NCBI GenBank assembly: GCA_020028375.1
Contig: JAHZNX010000025.1
Span: 1 to 13,638 of the forward strand
Direction of reading: 5' to 3'
Source: Betaproteobacteria bacterium
GTDB lineage: Bacteria; Pseudomonadota; Gammaproteobacteria; Burkholderiales; SG8-41
DNA length: 13,638 nt
The translations under genes and the position numbers were made by a program. Position 1 is the first letter of the stretch. Every line of letters starts with the position of its first letter. Under the pieces are notes generated by a model. That model made no database searches, had not been told where the DNA came from, and was given only the letters and a program-made list of their open reading frames with translations. Below, one piece after another: positions 6,004-12,035 of the stretch.

Positions 6004-7238
6004 AAGCCGGGCTTGCGGAAGACCACGATCCGGTTGGAATTGGTGCCGAGGCGGTTGTTCTTGACGCCCCAGATGTTGGCGGTCTTGGTAAAGCGCTGGG
6101 CATTGATCAGGATCGCGGAGCAGTCGAAGCCCGCTTCGATTCCCAGCGGAACGACCGTTTCCTCGAGTTTCACCTCGCCGCGCCGCACTTCGCCGACCTC
6201 GAATGCGAGCCATCCGCCCGGCTGGGTCGCGCGGTAGAGCTCCCGCAGCACCGCGGCCATTGCCCGCGACCATTCCTCGAGCGTCCGGCTCATGGTGATG
6301 CGCGCGTTGACGGCCTCCGCGTCGAGCCCGTTGAACCAGCAGCGCAGCCAGTTGTCGCGCGCGTATTGCACGACGTCGAGGAACGGGGGTGAAGTGACGG
6401 TCAGCTGCACGCTGCCGGTGGCGATCTCAGGTGTGGCCGCCGCCTCGTTCAGCAGCAGGCAGGCGTTGAGAGCTGCCGCGCGCAGGCGCCAGCGGTCGGC
6501 GGCGGTGAGCCGTCCCTGCAGCTGCAGGGACTTCTTGAGTATCAGCGCGCGGATGTCCCGGTACTCCGGCTCCTGCTTCAGGCGCGCGTTGATGCGGAGC
6601 TGGTCTTCCGGCGCTACTGCCTGGTTGGGCGGCAGCGTGTACACCGAGAAGAAGCCGGGCGAGTGGCCCGTCAGGCGGTTCGTCGCCACCATGCGGATCC
6701 AGCGGTCGACCGCGTCCTCCTCCCCGCTCATGAGGCGCCGATACAGGTGCTCGCGCAGCCCCAGGATCTCGTATTCGGTATCGGGATGGAAGAACATCGA
6801 GAGATCGAGGCCGCTCCTCGGCCGCGCCGCGAACTTCAGCGTCCTCAGCCGAGCATCGATGTCCGCGATGGACGGCATTTCCAGCCGCGGCCACGTCAGG
6901 ATCGAGGAGAGGGGGTTGACGTCGTTGGCGGCGACGTTGCGGCCGTGCAGCGCCGCCTCGATCGCTGTCGTGCCGCGGCCGCTGAACGGGTCGTAGACGA
7001 GGTCGCCCTCCTGCGTCAGCCGTTCGATGAAGTAAGCCGGCAGCTGCGGCTTAAAGCACGCGCGGTAGGAGATCTCGTGGATCGAGCTCGCCTGCCGCTG
7101 GCGGCTCGTCCACAGCTCGGCTTCGTACACCGGGACGGACTGCGACGCCGCGAATCCCGCGGTTTTCTTGTCGCGCTCTTCGAAGCGACGCGCGATTTTG
7201 AGATTCCGCGACGCGGTTTGAGGATTCAGTTGGAGCAT
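6000..7238 (-). CDS. Solitary DNA methyltransferase (N4-cytosine/N6-adenine type)
   Basis: A 412-residue protein with the two hallmark motifs of amino-methyltransferases: the S-adenosylmethionine-binding motif I, DPFSGRGTT (83-91), and the catalytic motif IV, TSPPF (282-286), in the place of (S/D/N)PP(Y/F/W). Motif I precedes motif IV with about 190 residues between, as in the alpha-type order where a target-recognition region separates them; the segment NRLTGHSPGFFSVYTLPPNQA (about 187-207) looks conserved. No restriction endonuclease or specificity gene is adjacent. The start chosen is ATG at 7236-7238 (MLQLNPQTASRNLKIARRFEERDK); the frame stays open to 7400, but that part overlaps glcF and reads as low-complexity shadow sequence. 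No good Shine-Dalgarno is seen. The target base and sequence are unknown; an RNA substrate cannot be excluded. Confidence 0.8.
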   Translation of the reverse strand: MLQLNPQTASRNLKIARRFEERDKKTAGFAASQSVPVYEAELWTSRQRQASSIHEISYRACFKPQLPAYFIERLTQEGDLVYDPFSGRGTTAIEAALHGRNVAANDVNPLSSILTWPRLEMPSIADIDARLRTLKFAARPRSGLDLSMFFHPDTEYEILGLREHLYRRLMSGEEDAVDRWIRMVATNRLTGHSPGFFSVYTLPPNQAVAPEDQLRINARLKQEPEYRDIRALILKKSLQLQGRLTAADRWRLRAAALNACLLLNEAAATPEIATGSVQLTVTSPPFLDVVQYARDNWLRCWFNGLDAEAVNARITMSRTLEEWSRAMAAVLRELYRATQPGGWLAFEVGEVRRGEVKLEETVVPLGIEAGFDCSAILINAQRFTKTANIWGVKNNRLGTNSNRIVVFRKPGF

Positions 7239-7301
7239 GATCGAGGCGCCCGTTGGTACGATCCGCGGGCAAGCGTACGCCTGATCGGAGAAAAGTACAA
7301 G

Positions 7302-7317
7302 CCCCCCGTGCGGAGGG
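7302..7317 (-). terminator. Possible weak terminator after glcF
   Basis: On the minus strand CCCTCC, loop GCAC and GGGGGG form a 6-bp stem (one G-T pair) two bases past the glcF stop, followed by CTTGTACTTTTC. The T-tract is interrupted, so termination may be partial, letting some transcripts run into the methyltransferase gene 80 bp downstream of the glcF stop. Confidence 0.4.
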
Positions 7318-7318
7318 A

Positions 7319-8557
7319 TCAGCGCATCAGCGCATCGTCGAGCGCTTCGATCCAGTGCCGGACCGGCAGCGAGGTCGCCGTCTGCAGGTGCGCCTGGCAA
7401 CCGATGTTGGCGGTGAGGATCGCGGCTGGCTGCCCGCCTTCGAGCGCGGCGATCTTGTTGGCCAGCAACCTTTGAGAGAGCTCCGACTGCAGGATGGAGT
7501 AGGTGCCGGCGGAGCCGCAGCAGAGGTGGGAGTCGGGCACCTGCGTCAGCGAGTAGCCCAGATCGGCGAGTAGCGATTCCACGCGGCCTGTCAATTTCAT
7601 GCCGTGCTGGAGAGTGCAGGGGGCGTGGAACGCCACTCGCCGGGGAAGGGGGAAGGGAGAAGGGGGAAGGGCGGCTTTCAGTTTTCCCTTTTCGGCGAGG
7701 ATCACTTCGCTGATGTCGCGCGTCAGGTCCGAGACGCGCTTCGCCTTGGCGGCGTAGGCGGGGTCGTGTGCCAGGTAATGGCCATACTCTTTCACGGTCA
7801 CGCCGCAGCCGCTGGCCGCGATCACGATCGCTTCCGCGCCCTGCTCAATGTGCGGCCACCAGGCGTCTATCGTCCTGCGCATGACATCGAGCGCCTTGTC
7901 CTGCAGGTTAAGGTGAAACGACACGCCACCGCAGCAGCCGGCGCCCGCCGCGCGCAGGAGCGAGATCCCCAGCCGGTCGAGCACGCGCGCCGCGGCAGCG
8001 TTTGTCGCCGGCGAGAGGCTCGGTTGCACGCAGCCATCGAGGACAAGCATCTTGCGCGCATGAGTGGCGGCAGGCCACGGTCCGGCCGGCGCCGCTGCGG
8101 GCGGCACCTTGCGCTTGAGGGCGGAAGGCAACAGGGGGCGCGTCAGCTGCCCCATCCTTAACAAGGTTCCGAACAGGGTGGAACGGGAGATCACCGCATT
8201 CAACGCCCCGCGCCACGCGGATTCGACGGGCCCGCGGACGACGCGCTCCTCCACGAGATGCCGGCCGATGTCCACCAGGCGGCCGTAGCGCACGCCGGTC
8301 GGGCACGTCGTCTCGCATGCGCGGCAGGTGAGGCAGCGGTCGAGATGAAGCTGCGTCTTTGCCGTCGGCGTCGCCCCCTCGAGCACCTGCTTGATGAGGT
8401 AGATGCGGCCGCGCGGGCCGTCGAGCTCGTCGCTCAGGAGCTGGTAGGTCGGACAGGTCGCCGTGCACATGCCGCAGTGCGTGCACTTGCGCAGGATTGC
8501 GTCCGCCTCGCGTCCTTCGGGCGTATCGCGGATGAACTCAGCGAGGTTGGTTTGCAT
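7319..8557 (-). CDS. glcF: Glycolate oxidase iron-sulfur subunit GlcF
   Basis: A 412-residue iron-sulfur subunit of the membrane-associated GlcDEF glycolate (2-hydroxy acid) oxidase, which passes electrons from the flavin subunits towards the quinone pool. Two ferredoxin-type 4Fe-4S motifs are visible: Cys25/28/31/35 in CTHCGMCTATCP and Cys75/78/81/85 in CLTCRACETTCP. Two cysteine-rich CCG-domain segments follow: GAGCCGG (206-210) with SGCG (249-252), and SHLCCGSAGTY (343-353) with NIGCQAH (384-390). The variable linker between the CCG domains includes LPPSPFPLPRR (297-307), encoded by a 30-nt purine/pyrimidine run. ATG is at 8555-8557; the upstream 38 bp are mostly 7-bp repeats and contain no clear Shine-Dalgarno. 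Length and motif order match E. coli GlcF. It is the last gene of the regulator-glcDEF unit. Confidence 0.95.
   Translation of the reverse strand: MQTNLAEFIRDTPEGREADAILRKCTHCGMCTATCPTYQLLSDELDGPRGRIYLIKQVLEGATPTAKTQLHLDRCLTCRACETTCPTGVRYGRLVDIGRHLVEERVVRGPVESAWRGALNAVISRSTLFGTLLRMGQLTRPLLPSALKRKVPPAAAPAGPWPAATHARKMLVLDGCVQPSLSPATNAAAARVLDRLGISLLRAAGAGCCGGVSFHLNLQDKALDVMRRTIDAWWPHIEQGAEAIVIAASGCGVTVKEYGHYLAHDPAYAAKAKRVSDLTRDISEVILAEKGKLKAALPPSPFPLPRRVAFHAPCTLQHGMKLTGRVESLLADLGYSLTQVPDSHLCCGSAGTYSILQSELSQRLLANKIAALEGGQPAAILTANIGCQAHLQTATSLPVRHWIEALDDALMR
7642..7671. repeat. 30-nt homopurine run inside glcF
   Basis: Bases 7642-7671 are only G and A on the plus strand, built from near-repeats of GGGGGAAGGG and GGGAGAAGGG. 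The coding strand is therefore all pyrimidine and is translated as a Pro/Ser-rich linker. The tract has mirror-like symmetry and could adopt triplex-like DNA; that is inference. Confidence 0.7.
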
Positions 8558-8561
8558 CGCT

Positions 8562-8589
8562 ACTCATCACTCATCACCCATCACTCATC
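8562..8589. repeat. Four tandem 7-bp units (ACTCATC) between glcE and glcF
   Basis: Units ACTCATC, ACTCATC, ACCCATC and ACTCATC run head to tail over 28 bp; on the transcribed (minus) strand they read GATGAGT with one GATGGGT variant. They occupy most of the 38-bp gap between the glcE stop (8596-8598) and the glcF ATG and replace the usual ribosome-binding region. Confidence 0.8.
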
Positions 8590-8595
8590 ACGCAC

Positions 8596-9660
8596 TTACA
8601 GGTCGGCATAGAGCCGGCCGGGATTCAGGATGCCGGCGGGGTCAAATGCCTGCTTGAGGTTACGGTGCAGCTTCATCAGCGCCGGCGGGAGGGGATGGAA
8701 CACACCGATCGTCTTGTCCCCGCCCCGGAAGAGCGTGGCATGGCCTCCGGCGCGCGTCGCGGCGTCACGTACCGTTTTCGCGTCAGCGCCGGACTTAAGC
8801 CAGCGCAGCGCGCCGCCCCATTCGATGAGTTGCTGACCGGGGAGGGCGAGAGGCGGCGTCGTGGATTTGACCGACAGGCGCCACAGCGGCGCATCGCCCG
8901 CGAAGGAGGGATCGGTCTGCTCGCGGATTCCGGTCCAGAAATGCTCCGCCTGCGCTGGCGCTACCGGCGCGCCCCCGATTTTCTTCGCGGCGGCTTCCAC
9001 CGCCACGCGCGCACCGGAAAGTCGCACGCCGAGGTCGCCATCGCGGTAGGCGGTGGCTGTAATGGGAAGCGGTTGCGCGGCCCACCGATTCATTCGCTCG
9101 ATCGCTTCGGCCTCGGTGCACTTGAGGCGCAGCGTTGTTTCGGAGACCGGCAGCGGGAGCACCTTGAGCGAAACCTCGAGCAACACCCCGAGGGTGCCGA
9201 GCGAGCCCGTGATGAGGCGCGAGACGTCGTAGCCGGCGACGTTCTTCATGACCTGGCCGCCGAACCTCAGGTCATCACCCTTGCCGTCGAGGATGCGCAC
9301 GCCCAGCACGAAATCGCGCACCGCGCCGGAGTAAGGGCGGCGCGGACCCGAGAGGCCCGTCGCGACGCAGCCGCCCAGAGTGGAGCCCTCGCCGAATTGA
9401 GGCGGCTCGAAGGCGAGCATCTGGCCCTTCTGGCGCAGCGCAGCTTCGATTTCAGCGAGCGGCGTGCCGGCGCGCGCGGTTATCACAAGCTCGGTGGGCT
9501 CGTAGTCCACGATGCCGCGATAGTCGCCGGTGTTGAGCTTGTAGCCGTGAACGGGGCCGCCGTAGAAGTCCTTGGTTCCGCCGCCGCGTATGCACAGGGG
9601 CCGCTTCTGCGCGGCCGCATCACGAATCAGCCGAGACAGTTTATCGATGATGTCTTGCAT
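8596..9660 (-). CDS. glcE: Glycolate oxidase FAD-binding subunit GlcE
   Basis: A 354-residue FAD-binding (PCMH/VAO fold) subunit of GlcDEF. FAD-binding segments: RGGGTK (25-30), the long loop EGSTLGGCVATGLSGPRRPY (91-110) with VRDFVLGVRILDGKG after it, and GGQVMKNVAGYDVSRLITGSLG (134-155). It ends in AFDPAGILNPGRLYADL, the usual C-terminus of this family. The start chosen is ATG at 9658-9660, seven bases after the glcD stop; the frame is open upstream to 10038, but that stretch overlaps glcD in another frame and reads as Ser/Arg-rich shadow. No strong Shine-Dalgarno is present, so translation is probably coupled to glcD. It lacks the C-terminal substrate-binding half found in GlcD, which fits its role as an auxiliary flavin subunit. 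Confidence 0.95.
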   Translation of the reverse strand: MQDIIDKLSRLIRDAAAQKRPLCIRGGGTKDFYGGPVHGYKLNTGDYRGIVDYEPTELVITARAGTPLAEIEAALRQKGQMLAFEPPQFGEGSTLGGCVATGLSGPRRPYSGAVRDFVLGVRILDGKGDDLRFGGQVMKNVAGYDVSRLITGSLGTLGVLLEVSLKVLPLPVSETTLRLKCTEAEAIERMNRWAAQPLPITATAYRDGDLGVRLSGARVAVEAAAKKIGGAPVAPAQAEHFWTGIREQTDPSFAGDAPLWRLSVKSTTPPLALPGQQLIEWGGALRWLKSGADAKTVRDAATRAGGHATLFRGGDKTIGVFHPLPPALMKLHRNLKQAFDPAGILNPGRLYADL

Positions 9661-9667
9661 AACGCGT

Positions 9668-11158
9668 TCAAAAGCGGGGCAGGTCGGGAAACTTCTCTTG
9701 GCCACGGTGCACGTGCATCCGCCCGTATTCCGCGCACCGGTGCAGCGTCGGCACTGCCTTGCCGGGATTGAGCAGTCCATGCTCGTCGAAGGCGCGCTTG
9801 ACGCGGTGAAAGGTCTCCAGTTCCGCCGACTTGAACTGCACGCACATCGAATTGATCTTCTCGACGCCCACGCCGTGCTCGCCAGTGATGGTACCGCCGA
9901 CCTCCAGGCAAAGCTCGAGGATCTCCGCGCCGAAGGCTTCCGTGCGCTCGAGCTCGCCCGGCTGATTCGCGTCGTAGAGGATGAGGGGATGCAGGTTACC
10001 GTCGCCCGCGTGAAAAACGTTTGCGCAGCGCAGCCCATATTTCGTTTCGAGCCCCGTGATCTTGCGGAGCACCTCGCCTAGGCGCTTGCGCGGGATGGTG
10101 CCGTCCATGCAGTAGTAGTCGGGCGAGATCGCCCCCGCTGCGGAGAATGCCGCCATGCGCCCGGCCCAGAAGCGCAGCCGCTGGGCCTCGTCGCGCGAGA
10201 CTTCCGTCTGCACCGCGCCGCTCTTCTCCATCACGTGCTGGACGCGCCGAACGTCATCGGCGACCTCCTCGCGCGTGCCGTCCGCCTCGCACAGCACCAC
10301 CGCCGCGACGTCCGTGCGGTAGCCGGACTTAACGAGTTGTTCCACTGCCCGTGTAGCGGCCTGGTCCATTACCTCGAAGCCGGCGGGGACGATCCCGGCG
10401 GCAATGACATCAGCCACGGCCTGGCCGGCTTTCTCGATTTTATCGAACGCGGCCATCACGACCTGGGCGTATTCCGGCTTCGGGAGCAGCCGCACGGTCA
10501 CTTCGGTGACCACGCCCAGCATGCCCTCGGAGCCGGTCATCAGCGCAAGCAGGTCGTAGCCAGAAGCGTCGAGCGCGTCGGCGCCGATCCCCAGGATATC
10601 GCCCTCGATGGTGGCTATGCGCAGCTTCAATATGTTGTGAACGGTGATCCCATACTTGAGGCAGTGAATACCACCGGAATTTTCGGCAACATTGCCGCCG
10701 ATGCTGCAGGCAATCTGGCTTCCGGGGTCCGGAGCGTAATAAAGCCCGAGCGGCGCGACCGCATCCGAGATCGCGAGGTTACGCACGCCGGGCTGCACGC
10801 GGGCGGTGCGCGCCCGTTCGTCGACTTCGATGATGCGCATGAACTTCGCGAGCGAAAGCAGCACGCCGTTGCCAAGCGGCAGAGCTCCACCGGATAGCCC
10901 GGTGCCCGCGCCGCGCGCGACCACTGGTACCCGCATCTTGTGACACGTCCGGAGAATGCGGCAGACCTGCTCTTCGGTTTCCGGCAGCGCCACCACCATC
11001 GGCACTTGGCGGTAGGCGGTCAACCCGTCGCACTCGTAGGGCTTGACGTCCTCGTGATCGAACAGGATGGAGGACTCGGGAAGGAAAGCGCGCAGCGCCG
11101 TCACGACCTGGTGCTGTCGCACCAGATCAACCGGAGCCTCTTGCACCATCGTAGTCAT
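9668..11158 (-). CDS. glcD: Glycolate oxidase catalytic flavoprotein subunit GlcD (operon copy)
   Basis: A 496-residue FAD-linked oxidase, the catalytic subunit that oxidises glycolate or other D-2-hydroxy acids. FAD motifs: ARGAGTGLSGGALPLGNG (81-98) and CSIGGNVAENSGG (151-163). Active-site and C-terminal FAD region: NVFHAGDGNLHP (380-391) and GGTITGEHGVGVEK (421-434). The C-terminus, RCAEYGRMHVHRGQ then FPDLPRF, matches E. coli GlcD. Its ATG overlaps the upstream regulator's TGA (ATGA, 11155-11158) and its stop is seven bases before glcE, so it sits inside a tight operon. Compared with the second copy at 12036-13526 it has 72 substitutions and no gaps, including Met335 and Ser339 where the other copy and, as I recall, E. 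coli have Lys and Pro (WAGRK..FPA). Confidence 0.95.
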   Translation of the reverse strand: MTTMVQEAPVDLVRQHQVVTALRAFLPESSILFDHEDVKPYECDGLTAYRQVPMVVALPETEEQVCRILRTCHKMRVPVVARGAGTGLSGGALPLGNGVLLSLAKFMRIIEVDERARTARVQPGVRNLAISDAVAPLGLYYAPDPGSQIACSIGGNVAENSGGIHCLKYGITVHNILKLRIATIEGDILGIGADALDASGYDLLALMTGSEGMLGVVTEVTVRLLPKPEYAQVVMAAFDKIEKAGQAVADVIAAGIVPAGFEVMDQAATRAVEQLVKSGYRTDVAAVVLCEADGTREEVADDVRRVQHVMEKSGAVQTEVSRDEAQRLRFWAGRMAAFSAAGAISPDYYCMDGTIPRKRLGEVLRKITGLETKYGLRCANVFHAGDGNLHPLILYDANQPGELERTEAFGAEILELCLEVGGTITGEHGVGVEKINSMCVQFKSAELETFHRVKRAFDEHGLLNPGKAVPTLHRCAEYGRMHVHRGQEKFPDLPRF

Positions 11159-11919
11159 ATGTGGATTCCAGCCTTCGGTTTACGCGACTTGCGGCCCGGG
11201 TGCGCGCCAGATCTCGATCGCAGTTTGAGGCGTTTTGCGCCGTTCTCGATGTGGAGGTGGGCGGCTGCTCGGGACGCTTTTGGATCGCGCCTTTCGATCG
11301 CGTTCAGGATAGCCACGTGCTCGCCGTCAACCTCGGCAAGCTTGTCCTCGTATTTCGCAATGGAGAGGCGCGCCATGCGAATCACCTCCCGGATATGGCG
11401 GCCAACGAACTGCATGAAGCGCTGGAGCACCAGGTTATGGGTAGCGGTGGCGACTACCTCGTGGAAGCGGATATCGGCTTCGAGACCCAGCCCGCCGTCG
11501 CGGTAGGCGCTGCGCATGTCTTTGAGCGCGCGGCGCATGGCCGCCAGGTCGCGCGCGGTGCGGCGCCGGGCGGCGAGCTCGGCGCATGCCTGCTCGACGA
11601 TGGTGCGAAGCTCGAGCAGGTCCTCGGTGGCCGCCGCGCCCGTTCCGGCGTCCAGATCCAGGCGGAATGCGACTAACCCCGGGTCTGCCGCTACAAAAGC
11701 CCCCTTGCCCTGGTGTGTCGAGACGTAGCCTTCGGACTTCAGGCGCGAAATTGCCTCGCGCACTACCGCCCGGCTGACCTTGAACTGCTCGCCCAGTTCC
11801 ATTTCGGTGGGGAGGCGGTCGCCAGGCTTCCAGTCACGGGCGAGGATATGCGCAGTCAGCGACTGGGCGACCTCGTCCGCGAGGCAGTGGGGGCGGGCGA
11901 CTGACTGGAGGGTGACCAC
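11155..11919 (-). CDS. FCD-domain GntR (FadR subfamily) transcriptional regulator of the glc operon
   Basis: A 254-residue regulator. The N-terminal winged helix-turn-helix (about 12-78) has the GntR signature PGDRLPTEMELGEQFKVSRAVVREAISRL and the wing GYVSTHQGKGAFV. The C-terminal FCD ligand domain (about 100-230) keeps the metal-binding pattern: Asp149 and His153 in ADIRFHEVV, His201 in GEHVAILNAIERRD, and His221/His223. FCD relatives such as GlcC, LldR and PdhR sense organic acids (glycolate, lactate, pyruvate). The last 25 residues are a basic Arg/Lys-rich tail not typical of the family. The start chosen is GTG at 11917-11919, without a clear Shine-Dalgarno. It is the first gene of the operon, overlaps glcD by ATGA, and a FadR-type operator lies just upstream, so self-regulation is likely. 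Repressor or activator mode cannot be told, though the operator position favours repression. Confidence 0.9.
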   Translation of the reverse strand: MVTLQSVARPHCLADEVAQSLTAHILARDWKPGDRLPTEMELGEQFKVSRAVVREAISRLKSEGYVSTHQGKGAFVAADPGLVAFRLDLDAGTGAAATEDLLELRTIVEQACAELAARRRTARDLAAMRRALKDMRSAYRDGGLGLEADIRFHEVVATATHNLVLQRFMQFVGRHIREVIRMARLSIAKYEDKLAEVDGEHVAILNAIERRDPKASRAAAHLHIENGAKRLKLRSRSGAHPGRKSRKPKAGIHI

Positions 11920-11928
11920 GGCTACAAG

Positions 11929-11939
11929 TTGTCAGACAA
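11929..11939. promoter_or_regulatory. FadR/GntR-type operator TTGTCAGACAA
   Basis: TTGTC-A-GACAA is a perfect palindrome that fits the TNGTNNNACNA consensus of FadR-subfamily regulators. It lies 10 bp upstream of the regulator's GTG and just downstream of the predicted transcription start, a position where bound protein would block initiation. Further half-sites are GACAA (11943-11947) and TTGTC (11970-11974). Confidence 0.6.
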
Positions 11940-11947
11940 GCTGACAA

Positions 11948-11976
11948 ATTGTGAGCGCACGCAACCAGCTTGTCAA
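11948..11976 (-). promoter_or_regulatory. Sigma70-type promoter for regulator-glcDEF operon
   Basis: On the minus strand a consensus -35 TTGACA (11976-11971) is followed after exactly 17 bp by CACAAT (11953-11948), a 4/6 match to TATAAT. The predicted start is near 11941, giving a leader of about 22 nt before GTG 11919. The -35 overlaps a TTGTC half-site and the operator sits at about +2 to +12. Confidence 0.55.
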
Positions 11977-11990
11977 CCGGGGCCTGATCG

Positions 11991-12015
11991 GGGCGCGGGC
12001 CGGACGGCCGCGCCC
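11991..12015 (-). terminator. GC-rich hairpin after the second glcD
   Basis: GGGCGCGG (11991-11998) and CCGCGCCC (12008-12015) form a perfect 8-bp stem with a 9-nt loop, 20 bp past the stop of the second glcD (12036) and upstream of the operon promoter. No T-tract follows on the minus strand, so it may act as a transcript end only with other factors. Confidence 0.4.
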
Positions 12016-12035
12016 GGAGTAATGGGTAAGCGGTA

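Noticed and set aside
6000..7238. Restriction-modification or defence island
   Set aside because: Only the methyltransferase is present; flanking genes are metabolic and no nuclease, helicase or toxin gene is seen.
7239..7400. Longer start for the DNA methyltransferase
   Set aside because: It would overlap the 3' end of glcF and has low-complexity residues without family similarity; ATG at 7238 fits better.
8562..8589. CRISPR-like array
   Set aside because: Units are 7 bp, tandem, without spacers, and no cas gene is present.
8665..9771. Long plus-strand frame opposite glcE
   Set aside because: It is the complement of a clearly motif-bearing FAD protein and has no start context or domain of its own.
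9661..10038. N-terminal extension of GlcE
   Set aside because: The extra 126 residues are Ser/Arg-rich shadow sequence overlapping glcD; GlcE proteins begin near MQDIIDKLSRLI at 9660.
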